DNA of 64,000 nucleotides from the NCBI GenBank assembly GCA_024653305.1, contig JANLFW010000006.1, positions 1 to 64,000 on the forward strand. Direction: 5' to 3'. This document shows positions 7,865-17,911 of this stretch, in pieces. The position numbers and the translations under genes were made by a program. The notes beneath the pieces were generated by a model, which saw nothing but the letters and a program-made list of their open reading frames with translations, did not search any database and was not told the origin of the DNA. The DNA comes from Candidatus Acetothermia bacterium. Its GTDB lineage: Bacteria > Bipolaricaulota > Bipolaricaulia > Bipolaricaulales > Bipolaricaulaceae. How positions within the stretch are numbered: the first letter of the stretch is position 1; every line of letters starts with the position of its first letter.

Positions 7865-9277
7865 TTAAGAAGTCCGCTTCTGTTTGTCCTCGTACATCCG
7901 GGCGTCGGCGGCCTCCAAGAGCTCGCGGATCGATTGGCGGCTCTCCAGGGACCACGTCACCCAGCCCACGTCGATGGTCAAGGGTATGTCCGGCAGGTGC
8001 TCGCGGTTCCACTCCTCGACCGCGGTCCGCAGGCGCTGGACGACGGCGTCCACCGGGGACGGGGTCTCCGGGAGGACGATCAGGAACTCATCGCCTCCAT
8101 AGCGGATCACCCAGTCGCTTTCCCGCAGTGTCTTGCGGATCACGTGGGCGATCTCCCGGAGCACCTCGTCCCCCTTGGCATGGCCGAGGCGGTCGTTGAC
8201 CCGTTTGAACCCGCGCAGGTCGGCCATCAGCAGCGTGAACGAGCGGCCGTAGCGCTGGGAGCGCTTCAGCTCGCCGTGGATGCTCTCGTCGAAGTAGTGG
8301 CGGTTAAAGAGGCCGGTGAGCGGGTCGCGCATCGCCTTCTGCTTGAGCATCCCCTCGGTTTGCACCTGGTCGGTGATGTCCCACAGGTCCACCAGGTGCG
8401 CCTGACGGCGCTGGTACTCCATGGGGTAGGTGCGCACGAGGAGCCAGACCGTGCTCGTATCCTTGCGCACGGCGCGGGCTCGGACCCCCGCCCGCCGCAC
8501 GCCGGCGTCGCCCCCCACCACGGAGGCGCGCTCGTCGGGATGGAGGATCTGCCACCACGGGCGCATGGCGAGGAGTTCATCGCGGGAGTAGCCGAACAGC
8601 TCCACCGCCCGCTCGTTGGCGTAGCAGAGGCGGTCCCCTTGGGTCACGAGGAATCCGGCCATGCAGTTCTCCGCCAGGATGCGGAACAACTCGTGCTGCT
8701 CAGCCATTTCCTGAAGGAGCTGCGCATGTTGAAGGGCGGTCACGCCCATCCGCGCCAAATCCTGGAGAACTTGCAAACAAGGGCGGTCGGGCTTGGCCCC
8801 ATCCCGGGGGTCGTCCACCGAGATCACCCCGAGGATCCCATCTTCCGATTCCATCGGGGTAAGAAGCAGATCGTTTGGATGCCAACCGTCGGGGCACAGG
8901 AACCGGCGCCGGCTGGTCACACGGGGCTGAATGTCGTCGGAACCGGCACGGATGTCGTACGAGCCCCCAACCCGGAACTCGGGGGCGAACCGGGCACCGC
9001 TGACGGTGCCGCCTTCGGCCACAAACCGCTGGAGCACGGCCGCATCAGCGGTGGTGAGGCCCTGTGCTGCATAGGCGCGGACACGCGATTGGGAGGACGC
9101 GGAGGCGGTGATCGGCTGCTCGTAGAGGCTGACCACAACCCGCCGGAACGGCGTTTGCCGGAGCACCGCATCGGCAAGGGCCTCCACCACCGCCTGGACA
9201 GGCCGCTCCACCGGGTCTGTGCCAGATCTCGTGTCGGGGCTCGCCTCGCCTTGTTGTCTATACAATCCAATGTTCAT
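7865..9277 (-). CDS. GAF-PAS-GGDEF diguanylate cyclase
   Basis: Predicted soluble sensor that makes cyclic di-GMP. An N-terminal GAF-like region (about residues 20-180) is followed by a PAS domain (MAEQHELFRILAENCMAGFL onwards) and a C-terminal GGDEF domain. The active-site loop is an intact RYGGDEF and an allosteric inhibitory site RESD lies five residues before it, so the enzyme should be active and product-inhibited. No transmembrane segment is visible. I chose the ATG at 9277 (MNIGLYRQQ) because it has AGGGGCGG just upstream; an in-frame GTG at 9298 would add seven residues. It ends 18 bases before rqcH and may be cotranscribed. Confidence 0.9.
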   Translation of the reverse strand: MNIGLYRQQGEASPDTRSGTDPVERPVQAVVEALADAVLRQTPFRRVVVSLYEQPITASASSQSRVRAYAAQGLTTADAAVLQRFVAEGGTVSGARFAPEFRVGGSYDIRAGSDDIQPRVTSRRRFLCPDGWHPNDLLLTPMESEDGILGVISVDDPRDGAKPDRPCLQVLQDLARMGVTALQHAQLLQEMAEQHELFRILAENCMAGFLVTQGDRLCYANERAVELFGYSRDELLAMRPWWQILHPDERASVVGGDAGVRRAGVRARAVRKDTSTVWLLVRTYPMEYQRRQAHLVDLWDITDQVQTEGMLKQKAMRDPLTGLFNRHYFDESIHGELKRSQRYGRSFTLLMADLRGFKRVNDRLGHAKGDEVLREIAHVIRKTLRESDWVIRYGGDEFLIVLPETPSPVDAVVQRLRTAVEEWNREHLPDIPLTIDVGWVTWSLESRQSIRELLEAADARMYEDKQKRTS

Positions 9278-9312
9278 GGCCGCCCCTAAAAGCCCCACCC
9301 GCCTCTATTCCA

Positions 9313-9342
9313 ATTCTAGGGCGGCGTCACCCCTGACGCCAA
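9313..9342 (-). promoter_or_regulatory. Promoter of the GGDEF gene with an embedded perfect dyad
   Basis: On the minus strand TTGGCG (9342-9337), an 18-base spacer and TAGAAT (9318-9313) make a plausible promoter. The spacer and half of the -35 box are a perfect inverted repeat, GGCGTCA-N4-TGACGCC (9323-9340), well placed to be an operator. The regulator is unknown. Confidence 0.5.
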
Positions 9343-9466
9343 CCACCGCCCGAGGGGCAGCGGCATGCCAAGGTGCAGGTTTCAAGACGAATGTCCTCGG
9401 TTTCGTTGAACCGGTTCCTTGGGCATCGAGATCTTCTCTTCTACGATTTATTGACCTTTTCTCGAG

Positions 9467-9985
9467 GTGGGGGTGGAGTTGGAGCTGCAGGAGTGGTTGG
9501 CCGTGTGCCAAGCGGTGAGTCTGACGGCGGCGAGCAAAGAGCGCGTCTATTGGGGCGTGGGTGGGGCATGCCTGATCGCCAACACCATCCTGCTTGCTTT
9601 GGCTGCGTACGTGAGCCGCGCGGCGTGGCTGGAGGAGTGGCGGTACCTCACCACAGCGCTGGCGGTGATCGGCGTTGGGGTGGGTGCATACTGGCTGGCC
9701 ATCCAGCACCGCCTCGGACGCGAGGCCGCCCACTGGCAAGGGCTCCTGCGCCAGTTGGAGGGGGAGTTTGCCGGGGCTGAGTTCCACCGCAGCGCGCTGC
9801 GGCTTCTCAAAGGGCAGCCGGTGCGTACGCCCACGACCACGCTCCATTTCGACGAGTGGTGCCCCGAGGTGGCGCGCCTGGGCTGGTTTGCCCGCGGCGC
9901 AGCCCGGCTGATGGTACCCCTCGTTCCCACGCTGTTCCTGATCGCCTGGATCCTGGTGGGCCTCACCCCGTGGCTCGCTGGATAG
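9467..9985 (+). CDS. Hypothetical membrane protein
   Basis: A 172-residue protein with a short N-terminal soluble stretch, two adjacent hydrophobic segments (about residues 28-50 and 58-80), a 60-residue soluble part, and a C-terminal hydrophobic segment (about 148-168). The GTG start is preceded by a purine-rich CGAGG. I do not recognise the family. It is divergent from the diguanylate cyclase gene and converges on tatD, so it stands alone. Frame, composition and membrane pattern make it likely to be real. Confidence 0.6.
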   Translation: MGVELELQEWLAVCQAVSLTAASKERVYWGVGGACLIANTILLALAAYVSRAAWLEEWRYLTTALAVIGVGVGAYWLAIQHRLGREAAHWQGLLRQLEGEFAGAEFHRSALRLLKGQPVRTPTTTLHFDEWCPEVARLGWFARGAARLMVPLVPTLFLIAWILVGLTPWLAG

Positions 9986-10062
9986 ACGCGCATCTCTCGC
10001 GCCTCGCCAGGCGAAGACCTGTTCCCTTGGGCTCACGTCCTCGATGGCGGCTGGGGAGGGAT

Positions 10063-10830
10063 TCAGAACGGTGGGAACACCGCAAACAGATCGCACGCAT
10101 TGGCCCAGGTGACGGCGGCGATCACCTCCAGCGGCTGCCGGTGGAGCTCGGCCAGGCGCACCGCGACCAGCCGCACCTTGAGCGGGTCGTTGCGCTGGCC
10201 GCGCAACGGCTCTGGCGGGAGGTACGGGGCGTCGGTCTCCAGAAGCACCCGATCGAGCGGCACCCGGGCCATCGCCCGGCGCAGCCCCTCGTTCTTGGCA
10301 TAGGTGAGCGGGCCCCCGATCCCGATGTAGAGGCCGAGCCGGACCACCTGTACCGCCATCGCCTCGTCCCCGGAGAAGGCGTGGACCACCCCCCGTACCG
10401 GCCCCTCCTCAGAAAGCACCTCCCGGAACGCGTCCCACGCTGCCCGCTGGTGGAGGATCACCGGGAGGTCGAGCTTCCTGGCCAGGCGGAGCTGGGACCG
10501 GAAGGCCCGCACCTGGACGTCCCGGGGCGAGAGGTCGCGGTAGAAGTCCAGCCCGCACTCCCCCACGGCCACGGCCCCCGCCCGCAGGAGCCCCTCCAGG
10601 CGCCGCTCGGTCTCCGCTCCAAAGGTCTTGGCATCGTGAGGATGGACCCCGCAGGAGGCGAAGACGAACGAGTGTTTTCGCGCCAAGTCCAGGGATGCTG
10701 CCGAGGATCGGAGGTCTGTCCCGACGTTGAGGACGGCCACGCTCTCCTGGCGGAGCGTGCGCAGGACCTGGTCGCGGTCCTCCCCGAACTGGGAGAAGTC
10801 GAGGTGGGCGTGGGTGTCGAACAGTCTCAA
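10063..10830 (-). CDS. tatD: TatD-family metal-dependent hydrolase
   Basis: TIM-barrel amidohydrolase-fold nuclease; the E. coli homologue is a 3'-5' exonuclease and D-aminoacyl-tRNA hydrolase activity is reported for relatives. Visible motifs are the metal-binding DTHAHLDF at the N terminus, GECGLDFYRD, HVHAFSG-type VVHAFSGDE and LLETDAPYL near the end. The start is uncertain: the TTG at 10830 overlaps the upstream stop by 4 bp and places DTHAHLD at residue 5, as in homologues; an in-frame GTG at 10860 would give a 34 bp overlap. Last gene of the long pdxS-to-tatD run. Confidence 0.9.
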   Translation of the reverse strand: MRLFDTHAHLDFSQFGEDRDQVLRTLRQESVAVLNVGTDLRSSAASLDLARKHSFVFASCGVHPHDAKTFGAETERRLEGLLRAGAVAVGECGLDFYRDLSPRDVQVRAFRSQLRLARKLDLPVILHQRAAWDAFREVLSEEGPVRGVVHAFSGDEAMAVQVVRLGLYIGIGGPLTYAKNEGLRRAMARVPLDRVLLETDAPYLPPEPLRGQRNDPLKVRLVAVRLAELHRQPLEVIAAVTWANACDLFAVFPPF

Positions 10831-11252
10831 TGGTCCCGTCCCATGAGATCGCGAAACCACTTGCTCTGCAGGGGGCGCTCAAAGCGGATCCAGCTCTGCC
10901 AGCGCAGGTACCACGCGAAGAGAACGCCAGCTGCGGGGAGGCCGAGGGCAACCAACACGGTCAGCCACCTTGGTGCCTGGACGGCGTTCCAGAATCGGGC
11001 GAACACCCAGGACATCGCGCCGAGGTAGAGGCCGACGACCAGAGTGGCCAGGCGAAGCCGTGCGTCACTGTGGTTGAGGGGCAGGCGCGGATACCACTGG
11101 AACCAAAGGCGCTTGTGTAGCTCCGCGTAGCAGTCATGGCAGTAGGGCGCGAGGCGTACGCAATAGAAGACGACGACCATGAGTTCGTGCGGGTTGAGGA
11201 TCTCCTTTCGGCAACTGGCGCACCTGATCTCGGCTGTAGGATGGCTCCCCAT
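10827..11252 (-). CDS. Hypothetical zinc-ribbon membrane protein
   Basis: A 141-residue protein with a probable N-terminal zinc ribbon, CASC (about residues 11-14) and CHDC (about 38-41), followed by two hydrophobic segments (about 68-90 and 97-115) and a basic C-terminal tail. Not recognised as a named family. It lies 10 bases after nnrDE and overlaps tatD, so it is probably expressed as part of the same operon. The cytoplasmic ribbon tethered to two membrane helices suggests a small scaffold or regulator, which is inference only. Confidence 0.65.
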   Translation of the reverse strand: MGSHPTAEIRCASCRKEILNPHELMVVVFYCVRLAPYCHDCYAELHKRLWFQWYPRLPLNHSDARLRLATLVVGLYLGAMSWVFARFWNAVQAPRWLTVLVALGLPAAGVLFAWYLRWQSWIRFERPLQSKWFRDLMGRDH

Positions 11253-11262
11253 GTCCGTTCAC

Positions 11263-12834
11263 TCAGGGTTTCCGTTCAACGGTGTGGAAGGCTTGGCCGA
11301 GGGCACGGAGGAGGTCGGTGGGGAGAACGGCGCGGGGGGAGCGGCCGTGGGTGAGGAGCTCCGCGGCCCGGCCGTGCACGTAGGTTCCGACCACGGCCGC
11401 GCCGAGCGGGCTCGCCCCGCCCGCCCACAGGCCGCCGATCGCCCCGGCCAACACGTCCCCGGAGCCTCCGTGGGCGAGGGCGGTATTCCCGGTGATGTTG
11501 AGATACACGTCTCCGTCTGGGGAAGCGATGGCGGTGGGTGGCCCTTTCAGGGCCACCACCGCCTGGAAGTTGCGGGCAGCTTCCCGCGCCCACCGGATCT
11601 TGTCGGCCACCACTTGGTCCGCGTCCTTCCCCACCAGGCGGGCGAACTCGCCCGGGTGGGGCGTAAGCACGAGCTCCCCATGTTTCTTGGCGAGGAGCTT
11701 GGGCGCCTGGGCCAGGGCGTAGAGGCCATCGGCATCCACTACCAGCCGTGATGCCTGGGCGGTGATGAGGGCCCGCACCACCTCCGCCGGCCCCGGTCCC
11801 CGGCCGAGGCCCGGCCCCACCACGATCACGTCCATCCCCTCCGCCCATCGCAGGGCCTCCTCGGCCGCTTCCGGGGCGAACATCCCGTCCGCCCCCGCCG
11901 GGGCGAAGTGGACCAGGGCCTCGGGGACGAGCCCGGCCACGATCGGATAGATCGGTTCCGGGCACAGGACGTGCACCAGCCCCGCCCCAGCCCGCAACGC
12001 CCCTTGCGCGGCCAGGGCCGCCGCCCCGGACATCCCCACCGCTCCCCCGACGATCAGGACCCGGCCGAACGTGCCCTTGTGGCCGTGGCGAGGCCGCGGC
12101 GGGAGGAACGAGGTACAGAGCGCGGCAGAGATGACCTCCGCCACCGGCGCGATCCCCTCCCACGCCGCCGGGGGATAGGCCACCTCCACCACGCGCACCT
12201 CCCCGCACCGCTCCGCCGCTGGCGGCAGGAGATGGCAGGCCTTCAGCGCCCCCATGGCCAAGGTCAGGTCGGCCCGTACCGCCGGCCCCGGGATCGCCCC
12301 GCTGTCCGCGAGGAGGCCAGACGGAACATCCATCGCTACCACGGGCGCCTTGACCTCGCGGAGGAGCTCGATCGCCGTCCGGGGAAGCCCCCGCGCCGGC
12401 CCCGCCAACCCCACCCCTAGGATCCCATCGAGAACCAAATCGGCCCGCTCTAACTGCGGCATTGCAGAACCCAAGTCCTGGGCAGTGTTCACCACGGTTA
12501 GCCCCTCAGGAAACGAGGCGGCGAATGCCCGCATCTCCTCCGCCGCCGACCCGGTGGGCTCACCGAGGACGAGCGCATGCGGTTCCGCCCCCCACAGCCC
12601 GAGCCAGCGGAGGGCGCACAGGGCGTCCCCGCCGTTGCCCCCCCGGCCGCACACGGCCACAACCCGCTTCCCATGGAGCTCCGGCCACCACCGCCGCATC
12701 TCCTCCGCCGCCCCCCGCCCGGCGGACTCCATGAGGAGCAGGGACGACACCCCCAGCTCCTCCGCCCGGCGGTCCACCGCGCGGATAACCTCACCAGAAA
12801 ACACCTTCAGCACGGGCTCATTGTAGATGGCCAT
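11263..12834 (-). CDS. nnr: Bifunctional NAD(P)HX epimerase / ADP- or ATP-dependent NAD(P)HX dehydratase
   Basis: Repairs hydrated, damaged NADH and NADPH. The N-terminal epimerase domain (about residues 10-215) contains MESAGRGAAEEM and the nucleotide motif GRGGNGGDALCA. The C-terminal ribokinase-like dehydratase domain holds GKDADQVVADKI and the catalytic GGSGDVLAGAIGGL. Length 523 is normal for the fused form. The start is soft: ATG at 12834 gives a 17 bp overlap with miaA, and a later start around VLKVFSGEVIRAVDRRA would match most homologues' N termini. Confidence 0.92.
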   Translation of the reverse strand: MAIYNEPVLKVFSGEVIRAVDRRAEELGVSSLLLMESAGRGAAEEMRRWWPELHGKRVVAVCGRGGNGGDALCALRWLGLWGAEPHALVLGEPTGSAAEEMRAFAASFPEGLTVVNTAQDLGSAMPQLERADLVLDGILGVGLAGPARGLPRTAIELLREVKAPVVAMDVPSGLLADSGAIPGPAVRADLTLAMGALKACHLLPPAAERCGEVRVVEVAYPPAAWEGIAPVAEVISAALCTSFLPPRPRHGHKGTFGRVLIVGGAVGMSGAAALAAQGALRAGAGLVHVLCPEPIYPIVAGLVPEALVHFAPAGADGMFAPEAAEEALRWAEGMDVIVVGPGLGRGPGPAEVVRALITAQASRLVVDADGLYALAQAPKLLAKKHGELVLTPHPGEFARLVGKDADQVVADKIRWAREAARNFQAVVALKGPPTAIASPDGDVYLNITGNTALAHGGSGDVLAGAIGGLWAGGASPLGAAVVGTYVHGRAAELLTHGRSPRAVLPTDLLRALGQAFHTVERKP

Positions 12835-13771
12835 CTCGGTCGCGCCAAAGGCGCACCACCTCCCCGCCCACGTCGGCGACGGTTCGTCCGGTGACGTCGA
12901 TCCAGTGCACGCCCTCCTCGGCCCGGAACCATGTCAGCTGCCGTCGGGCGTAGGCCCGGGTAGACCGGACGATGCGGCGCTTGGCCTCCGCGAGGTCGAA
13001 CTCCCCTGCAAAGTGCTGGAACAGCTCCCGGTACCCGATGGTGCGGGCGACCTGGGATTCCGGAGGGGCCCCGCGCTCCCACAGCCGTCGCGCCTCGCCC
13101 ACCAGCCCCTGGGCGAACATCCGTTCTACCCGGGCCTCGATCCGCTGATGCACCTCCCGCCGGTCGAGCACCAGCCCCACCTTGACCAGGGGCCATGGAA
13201 ACGGGGCCTCCTGGCCCCAGAACGAGGAAATGGGGCGACCGGTCTTGCGGTACACCTCCAGGGCCCGCACCAGGCGCACCCGGTCCCCAGGGTGGATGCG
13301 CCGCGCCGCCTCCGGGTCCGCCCGCACGAGCTCAGCCCGCAGCTCCTCGATCGGCCGCTGCGCCAGCTCCCTCCGCAGGGCGGGGTCGCCCGGGGGCCCG
13401 GGGAACAGGCCCCGGGTCAGGGCCCGCACGTAGAGGGTGCTCCCCCCGACGACGATCGCCCGCCGCCCCCGGGCGTGGATCTCGGACACGATCCGCTCGC
13501 AATCCCGGCGGAACATGGCCGCGTCGTAGCGGGCACTCGGGTCGAGCATGCCCACCAGATGGTGTGGCACGCGGGCCAGGACCTCCGGGGGCGGCCGGTC
13601 CGTGCCCACGGCGAGATCGCGGAAGATGGTCCGGGCGTCGGCGGAGATGACCTCGGCCCCGGCCCGCTCCGCCACCCACGCCGCCACCGCGGACTTCCCG
13701 ACCGCGGTCGGGCCCACGAGCAACAGCACCGTCCTCCTGGCCTCAAGAGCCGACGGCGTCTCGGTGAACAT
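12818..13771 (-). CDS. miaA: tRNA dimethylallyltransferase
   Basis: Adds the dimethylallyl group to A37 of tRNAs reading UNN codons, the precursor of ms2i6A. The P-loop GPTAVGKS (residues 19-26), the catalytic region SADARTIFRDLAVGTDRP, VGGSTLYVRALTRGL and the C-terminal RTIGYRELFQHFAGE ... STRAYARRQLTWFR are all present. Length 317 is typical. It starts 24 bases below rpoD and overlaps nnr, continuing the housekeeping operon. Confidence 0.95.
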   Translation of the reverse strand: MFTETPSALEARRTVLLLVGPTAVGKSAVAAWVAERAGAEVISADARTIFRDLAVGTDRPPPEVLARVPHHLVGMLDPSARYDAAMFRRDCERIVSEIHARGRRAIVVGGSTLYVRALTRGLFPGPPGDPALRRELAQRPIEELRAELVRADPEAARRIHPGDRVRLVRALEVYRKTGRPISSFWGQEAPFPWPLVKVGLVLDRREVHQRIEARVERMFAQGLVGEARRLWERGAPPESQVARTIGYRELFQHFAGEFDLAEAKRRIVRSTRAYARRQLTWFRAEEGVHWIDVTGRTVADVGGEVVRLWRDRDGHLQ

Positions 13772-13795
13772 GCGGCGACTTTGCCGGGGTGGCGT

Positions 13796-14863
13796 TCACT
13801 CCTCCGAGAGAAGGAGCCCCCGCAGGTAGCGCAGGGACCGTTGGCGGGCCGGGTACTTCAGCTTCTCCAGAGCCTTGAGCTCGAGCTGGCGGACCCGTTC
13901 CCGGGTGATCTCGAACTGGGTGGCCACCTCCTTCAGCGTGCGGGGGTGGCCGTCGAGGAGCCCGTACCTGAGCTCCAGGATCTCCCGCTCTCGGGGATCG
14001 AGATCGACCAGGGCCTTCTTGAGCTCCTCGCGGAGCTTGGCCCGCAGCGCCTCTCGGGCCGGGGAAGGAGCGGAATCGTCGGCGATGAAGTCCCCGAGCG
14101 TTTCGTCGTCCTCGTCCGAAAGCGGCCGCTCCAGCGAGGTCGTATGGGCGGCGACCTGCTCGATCTTCTTCACCCGGTCCACGCTCGTGCCGAGGAGCTC
14201 GGCCAGCTCCTCGTAGGTGGGGGGAGAGCCGTGTTGGCGGATGTACTCCCGCCGCAGCCGATGCAGTTCCTGCACGGCTTCGATGGTGTGCACCGGGATG
14301 CGGATCGTCCGGGCCTGGTCGGCGATGGCCCGGGTGATGGCCTGGCGGATCCACCACGTGGCGTAGGTGGAGAACTTGTACCCTTTCCGCCAGTCGAACT
14401 TCTCCACCGCCCGCATCAGGCCCATGTTTCCCTCTTGGATGAGGTCGAGGAACGAGAGCCCCCGGTGCATGTAGCGCTTGGCGATGGACACCACCAGGCG
14501 TAGGTTGGACACGGCCAGTCGCTCCCGGGCCGCCTCCCCGTCCTGGGCCTGCCGCTCCAGCTCCGCCCGTCGCGCCGGGGGGATGTTCTTCTCCCGCGCC
14601 AGCTCCGCCGCCGCCTCCCGGCCGGCCTCGATCCGTTGGGCCAGCTCCACCTCCTCCTCCTTGGTGAGGAGGGGGACCCGGCCGATCTCCCGGAGGTAGG
14701 TCCGCACCGGATCGCGGCCCCGCTCCTCCGGTTCCTCCTCCGGTTCTGCCTCAGCCAGCTCGACGAGGAACGGCAACACCTCGGCCAGTTCCTCGTCCGC
14801 CGGTTCGGCCATCGCCCCTTCCCGCTGCTCGGGGGGGCCGACCTCGAGATCGTCGGGCATCAT
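13796..14863 (-). CDS. rpoD: Primary RNA polymerase sigma factor (RpoD/SigA)
   Basis: The housekeeping sigma-70. Region 1.2 is [20 protein letters not shown], region 2 is [20 protein letters not shown] through [17 protein letters not shown], region 3 follows, and region 4 has the -35-reading helix-turn-helix [20 protein letters not shown]. It is short (355 residues) because region 1.1 and the nonconserved region are reduced, as in Thermotogae and many Gram-positives. I chose the ATG at 14863, whose first base is shared with the dnaG stop (TGATGATG); an upstream in-frame start at 14899 lies inside dnaG. The pair dnaG-rpoD is the core of the classical macromolecular-synthesis operon. Confidence 0.96.
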   Translation of the reverse strand: MMPDDLEVGPPEQREGAMAEPADEELAEVLPFLVELAEAEPEEEPEERGRDPVRTYLREIGRVPLLTKEEEVELAQRIEAGREAAAELAREKNIPPARRAELERQAQDGEAARERLAVSNLRLVVSIAKRYMHRGLSFLDLIQEGNMGLMRAVEKFDWRKGYKFSTYATWWIRQAITRAIADQARTIRIPVHTIEAVQELHRLRREYIRQHGSPPTYEELAELLGTSVDRVKKIEQVAAHTTSLERPLSDEDDETLGDFIADDSAPSPAREALRAKLREELKKALVDLDPREREILELRYGLLDGHPRTLKEVATQFEITRERVRQLELKALEKLKYPARQRSLRYLRGLLLSEE

Positions 14864-16566
14864 CACCGCCTCCGCAGGAGCCGAAGCCGCTCCTGGCAAA
14901 GCGTCTGGAACTGCATGTTGAGCCGGCGGACTTCCTCCCCATCCCCGGCCGCCTCGGCGGCCTTGAGACGAGCCCGCACCTCGTCCATCCGTCGGCTCAA
15001 GCGGGGGAGGTACACGAACCGGACCAGGGCGTCCTCCATCGCTCGGTCCTCGTCGGAAAAGGACAGCTCCAGAAGGGCCAGCCGCGTCAGGTGGCCCACA
15101 TGCTCGGGGTCGAGCTCACCGGCCAGCCCTGCCGCCGTCGGCGTCCCCCCCACCCGCCGGAGCTCCCACCACTTCTCCACGATGGGACGATATTCCGGGC
15201 GGAAATCTTGGATTTCAAGGTCGACGATGGCCTTGTCAGGAAGCTTTCCCGCGATGAGAAAATGTAACACCAATTCCTCCGGGCCCAGCCCCGCGCCGCG
15301 CTCCGTCGTCCGCGGGGTTGGCCGGCCCCGGCCGCGCAGGAACGCCCGCACCTCCTCCTCGGGGAGGGAGAGGAGATCGGCCAACCCGTACGTTAGCTCG
15401 TGCTCGAGCGGGAGGCTCTTTTTAACCTCCGACCACAACCCCTTGGCCTCGGCCAACGCTGCCTCCTTGCCCTCGATGGTGGCCAGGTCATGCCGCTCGG
15501 CCAGGGATTCCAGGAAGAACCGATGGAACGGGCGGGCCTCGGCCATCACCGCGTGGGCGGCATCCACTCCGTGCCTCCGCACGAGAGTGTCCGGGTCCTC
15601 TCCCGGGGGGAGGGTGGCCACCTCCACCTGCAGCCCGGCCCCGCGCAGGATGGCCAGGCCCCGCAACGTGGAGCTCTCCCCGGCCGCGTCCCGGTCGTAG
15701 GCGATCACCACCCGGTCCGTGTACCGGGCCATGAGCCGGGCCTGGGCCTCGGTGAGCGCGGTGCCCATGGAGCCCACCGTCTCCTCGATCCCCGCCGTCT
15801 GGAAGCTGATGACGTCGGTGTAGCCCTCGACGAGCACCACCCGTGCCCGGCGGCGGATGGCGTCCTTGGCCGAGTCGAGCCCGTAGAGGAGCGTGCCCTT
15901 GGTGAAGAGCGGGGTATTCGGGACGTTCAGGTACTTGGGCTCCCCGGAGAAGCTGCGCCCGGCGAACGCCACCGGCCGGCCTTGGTCGTCGTGGATGGTG
16001 AACATCACCCGATCGCGAAACCGGTCGTAGTAGCCCCGCTCCCCGGCCACCACCAGGCCCAGGTCCCGCAGCACCTCGAGGCCCATCCGCCCCAGGGCCC
16101 GGATGAGGTTGTCCCACCCGTCCGGGGCGTACCCCAACCGGTACCTCTGCCACAGGTCCTTCCCGATCCCCCGTCCGACCAAGTGGTCGCGGGCTTTTGC
16201 CCCTCGCGGGCCGAGGAGCTCCCGGGCGAAGTAGCCAGCCACCTCTTCGCTCGCCCGGTAGAGCTTGGCCTTCCCCTCCCCTCCCCGCAGCTCCACCCCC
16301 GCTTCCTGGGCGAGACGGGCGAGGGCCTCGGGGAAGGACAAGCGCTCGATGCGCATCAGGAACCCGATCGCATCCCCGCCCACGTTGCAGCCAAAGCAGT
16401 GCCAGAGGCCCTTGTCCGGGGACACCATGAGGGATGGGGTGTCGTCGGGATGGAACGGACATCGTCCCTTGAACCGCTGGCCGGCCGGCTTCAGGGTGAT
16501 GTAACGGCCGATCAGGTCCACGATGTTCACCCGCGCCTTGACCTCGTCCACCTCAGGGCTTGCCAT
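14863..16566 (-). CDS. dnaG: DNA primase
   Basis: Makes RNA primers at the replication fork. The CHC2 zinc finger (CPFH ... WHCFGC, about residues 35-60) is followed by the catalytic core with [18 protein letters not shown] and [20 protein letters not shown], and the TOPRIM domain with [13 protein letters not shown] and IAYDRDAAG. The C-terminal helicase-binding domain is present but short. Length 567. The ATG start ([19 protein letters not shown]) lies within the end of the MBL gene (14 bp overlap); a 64-residue upstream extension would be antisense-like and is rejected. Confidence 0.95.
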   Translation of the reverse strand: MASPEVDEVKARVNIVDLIGRYITLKPAGQRFKGRCPFHPDDTPSLMVSPDKGLWHCFGCNVGGDAIGFLMRIERLSFPEALARLAQEAGVELRGGEGKAKLYRASEEVAGYFARELLGPRGAKARDHLVGRGIGKDLWQRYRLGYAPDGWDNLIRALGRMGLEVLRDLGLVVAGERGYYDRFRDRVMFTIHDDQGRPVAFAGRSFSGEPKYLNVPNTPLFTKGTLLYGLDSAKDAIRRRARVVLVEGYTDVISFQTAGIEETVGSMGTALTEAQARLMARYTDRVVIAYDRDAAGESSTLRGLAILRGAGLQVEVATLPPGEDPDTLVRRHGVDAAHAVMAEARPFHRFFLESLAERHDLATIEGKEAALAEAKGLWSEVKKSLPLEHELTYGLADLLSLPEEEVRAFLRGRGRPTPRTTERGAGLGPEELVLHFLIAGKLPDKAIVDLEIQDFRPEYRPIVEKWWELRRVGGTPTAAGLAGELDPEHVGHLTRLALLELSFSDEDRAMEDALVRFVYLPRLSRRMDEVRARLKAAEAAGDGEEVRRLNMQFQTLCQERLRLLRRR

Positions 16567-17155
16567 CGTTCGGCTCCTGAAGGTACGGGTTCCGCTCCCG
16601 TTCCGTGGCGAGGTCGGTCTCCGGACCGTGGCCGGGGAGGATTCGCCACCCGTCCCCAAGCCCAAGCAGGCGGGCCAGGGACCGACCGAGGGCCTCCCAT
16701 GACCCGCCGGGGAGGTCGGACCGGCCCACCGAACCGGCGAACAGGACGTCCCCCACAAGCGCCACCCGCCCCCGTTCCCAGAGATAGGCCACCGAGCCCG
16801 GGGAGTGCCCGGGCAGGTGCCACACCACGAGCTCCTCCCGGCCGAGGGGCAGGCGATCCCCGTCCTGGAGTGGCCGGGCTAGAGGCGGAGGTTTTCGGCC
16901 CATCGCCCAGAACGTGGCCTGCTCGTCGGGGTGGTAGAGGATGGGGGCCCCGGTGCGGGCCTGGACGAGCTCGGCGGCGTCGGCGTGGTCGAAGTGGCCA
17001 TGGGTGAGGAGCACGTAGCGGAGCGTGCACCCCGCCAGGGCTTGCCGGAGTTGGGGATGGTCATCCCCGGGGTCCACCAGCGCCGCCTCCCCGTCCGCCA
17101 GGATCAGGTAAGCGTTGGTGTACAGGGGACCGACCACGAACCGGCGGAACTCCAT
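16553..17155 (-). CDS. MBL-fold metallo-hydrolase (glyoxalase II-like)
   Basis: A 200-residue single-domain metallo-beta-lactamase-fold hydrolase. The binuclear metal motif THGHFDHADAA, the downstream GHSPGSVAYL, GDVLF and the final LPGHGPETDLATERERNPYL match the group of small glyoxalase II-like thioesterases. The exact substrate is not known. Its ATG directly follows the comF stop and its end overlaps dnaG, so it belongs to the same transcript. Confidence 0.9.
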   Translation of the reverse strand: MEFRRFVVGPLYTNAYLILADGEAALVDPGDDHPQLRQALAGCTLRYVLLTHGHFDHADAAELVQARTGAPILYHPDEQATFWAMGRKPPPLARPLQDGDRLPLGREELVVWHLPGHSPGSVAYLWERGRVALVGDVLFAGSVGRSDLPGGSWEALGRSLARLLGLGDGWRILPGHGPETDLATERERNPYLQEPNDGKP

Positions 17156-17911
17156 TCAGCCCTCCCACCCGGACAAGGCTTGGGCACAGGCCAGGACCCC
17201 CACATCGCCGAACCCTGCGATCTGGAGGGCACGCACGGCCTCGGCGACGGTGGCCCCGGTGGTGATCACGTCGTCCACGAGAAGGACGCCTTCCCCGTGC
17301 CCCAAGCGGCGGGCCCGGAAGAGATCGTGCATGGTCCGTTCACGTTCCTCCCGCGGCCGACCCACCTGGGGCGGGGTGGAGCGGACCTTGACGAGGAGGC
17401 TGCGGAACGGGAGGCTGAGGGCCCGAGCTATCTCCCGAGCGATGAGTTCCGCCGCGTGGTACCCCCGGGCCCGCAGCCGCGCCGGGTCCGGGGGAACACA
17501 CGTCACTGCTTTCACCGCGGAGGACGCCGACAAACCCTGGTCTTCACGGTCCGCAACCAGACCGGCTACGAGCTGTCCCAATGGACGGGCCAGCGCCCGC
17601 TCGCCCTCGTACTTCAGGGCCCGTACCAGCACCCGCAGGCCTCCCTCATACGGCCCCAGCGACCGCGCCCACGCATACAACCGCCCTTCCACCGCGCACG
17701 CGCGGCACAGGTCAACCCCCTCCGCGATCCCCACCCCGCACACGGCGCACACCGCGCCCCCCCAGCGGGGGAGGTCGGCCAGGCACGCCCCACACAGGGG
17801 AGACAACCCTGTCACCGGTCCGTCGCACAGGAAGCACCGGGGCCGGAACAGGAGCCCCACCAGTCCCGCCGCGATCGGCGAAGCCTTAGGAGACGATGAA
17901 CTTGGCGACAT
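17156..17911 (-). CDS. comF: ComF family phosphoribosyltransferase-like protein
   Basis: Has the N-terminal zinc-binding region CFLCDG ... CGAC ... CAVCGVG ... CRAC (four cysteine pairs) and the C-terminal type I phosphoribosyltransferase core with the PRPP loop [13 protein letters not shown]. ComF proteins are linked to DNA uptake and single-strand DNA handling in competence, though the biochemical reaction is not settled. Start uncertain: the ATG at 17911 overlaps the end of gap by 26 bp, while a GTG at 17860 would start closer to [10 protein letters not shown], the usual N terminus. Confidence 0.88.
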   Translation of the reverse strand: MSPSSSSPKASPIAAGLVGLLFRPRCFLCDGPVTGLSPLCGACLADLPRWGGAVCAVCGVGIAEGVDLCRACAVEGRLYAWARSLGPYEGGLRVLVRALKYEGERALARPLGQLVAGLVADREDQGLSASSAVKAVTCVPPDPARLRARGYHAAELIAREIARALSLPFRSLLVKVRSTPPQVGRPREERERTMHDLFRARRLGHGEGVLLVDDVITTGATVAEAVRALQIAGFGDVGVLACAQALSGWEG

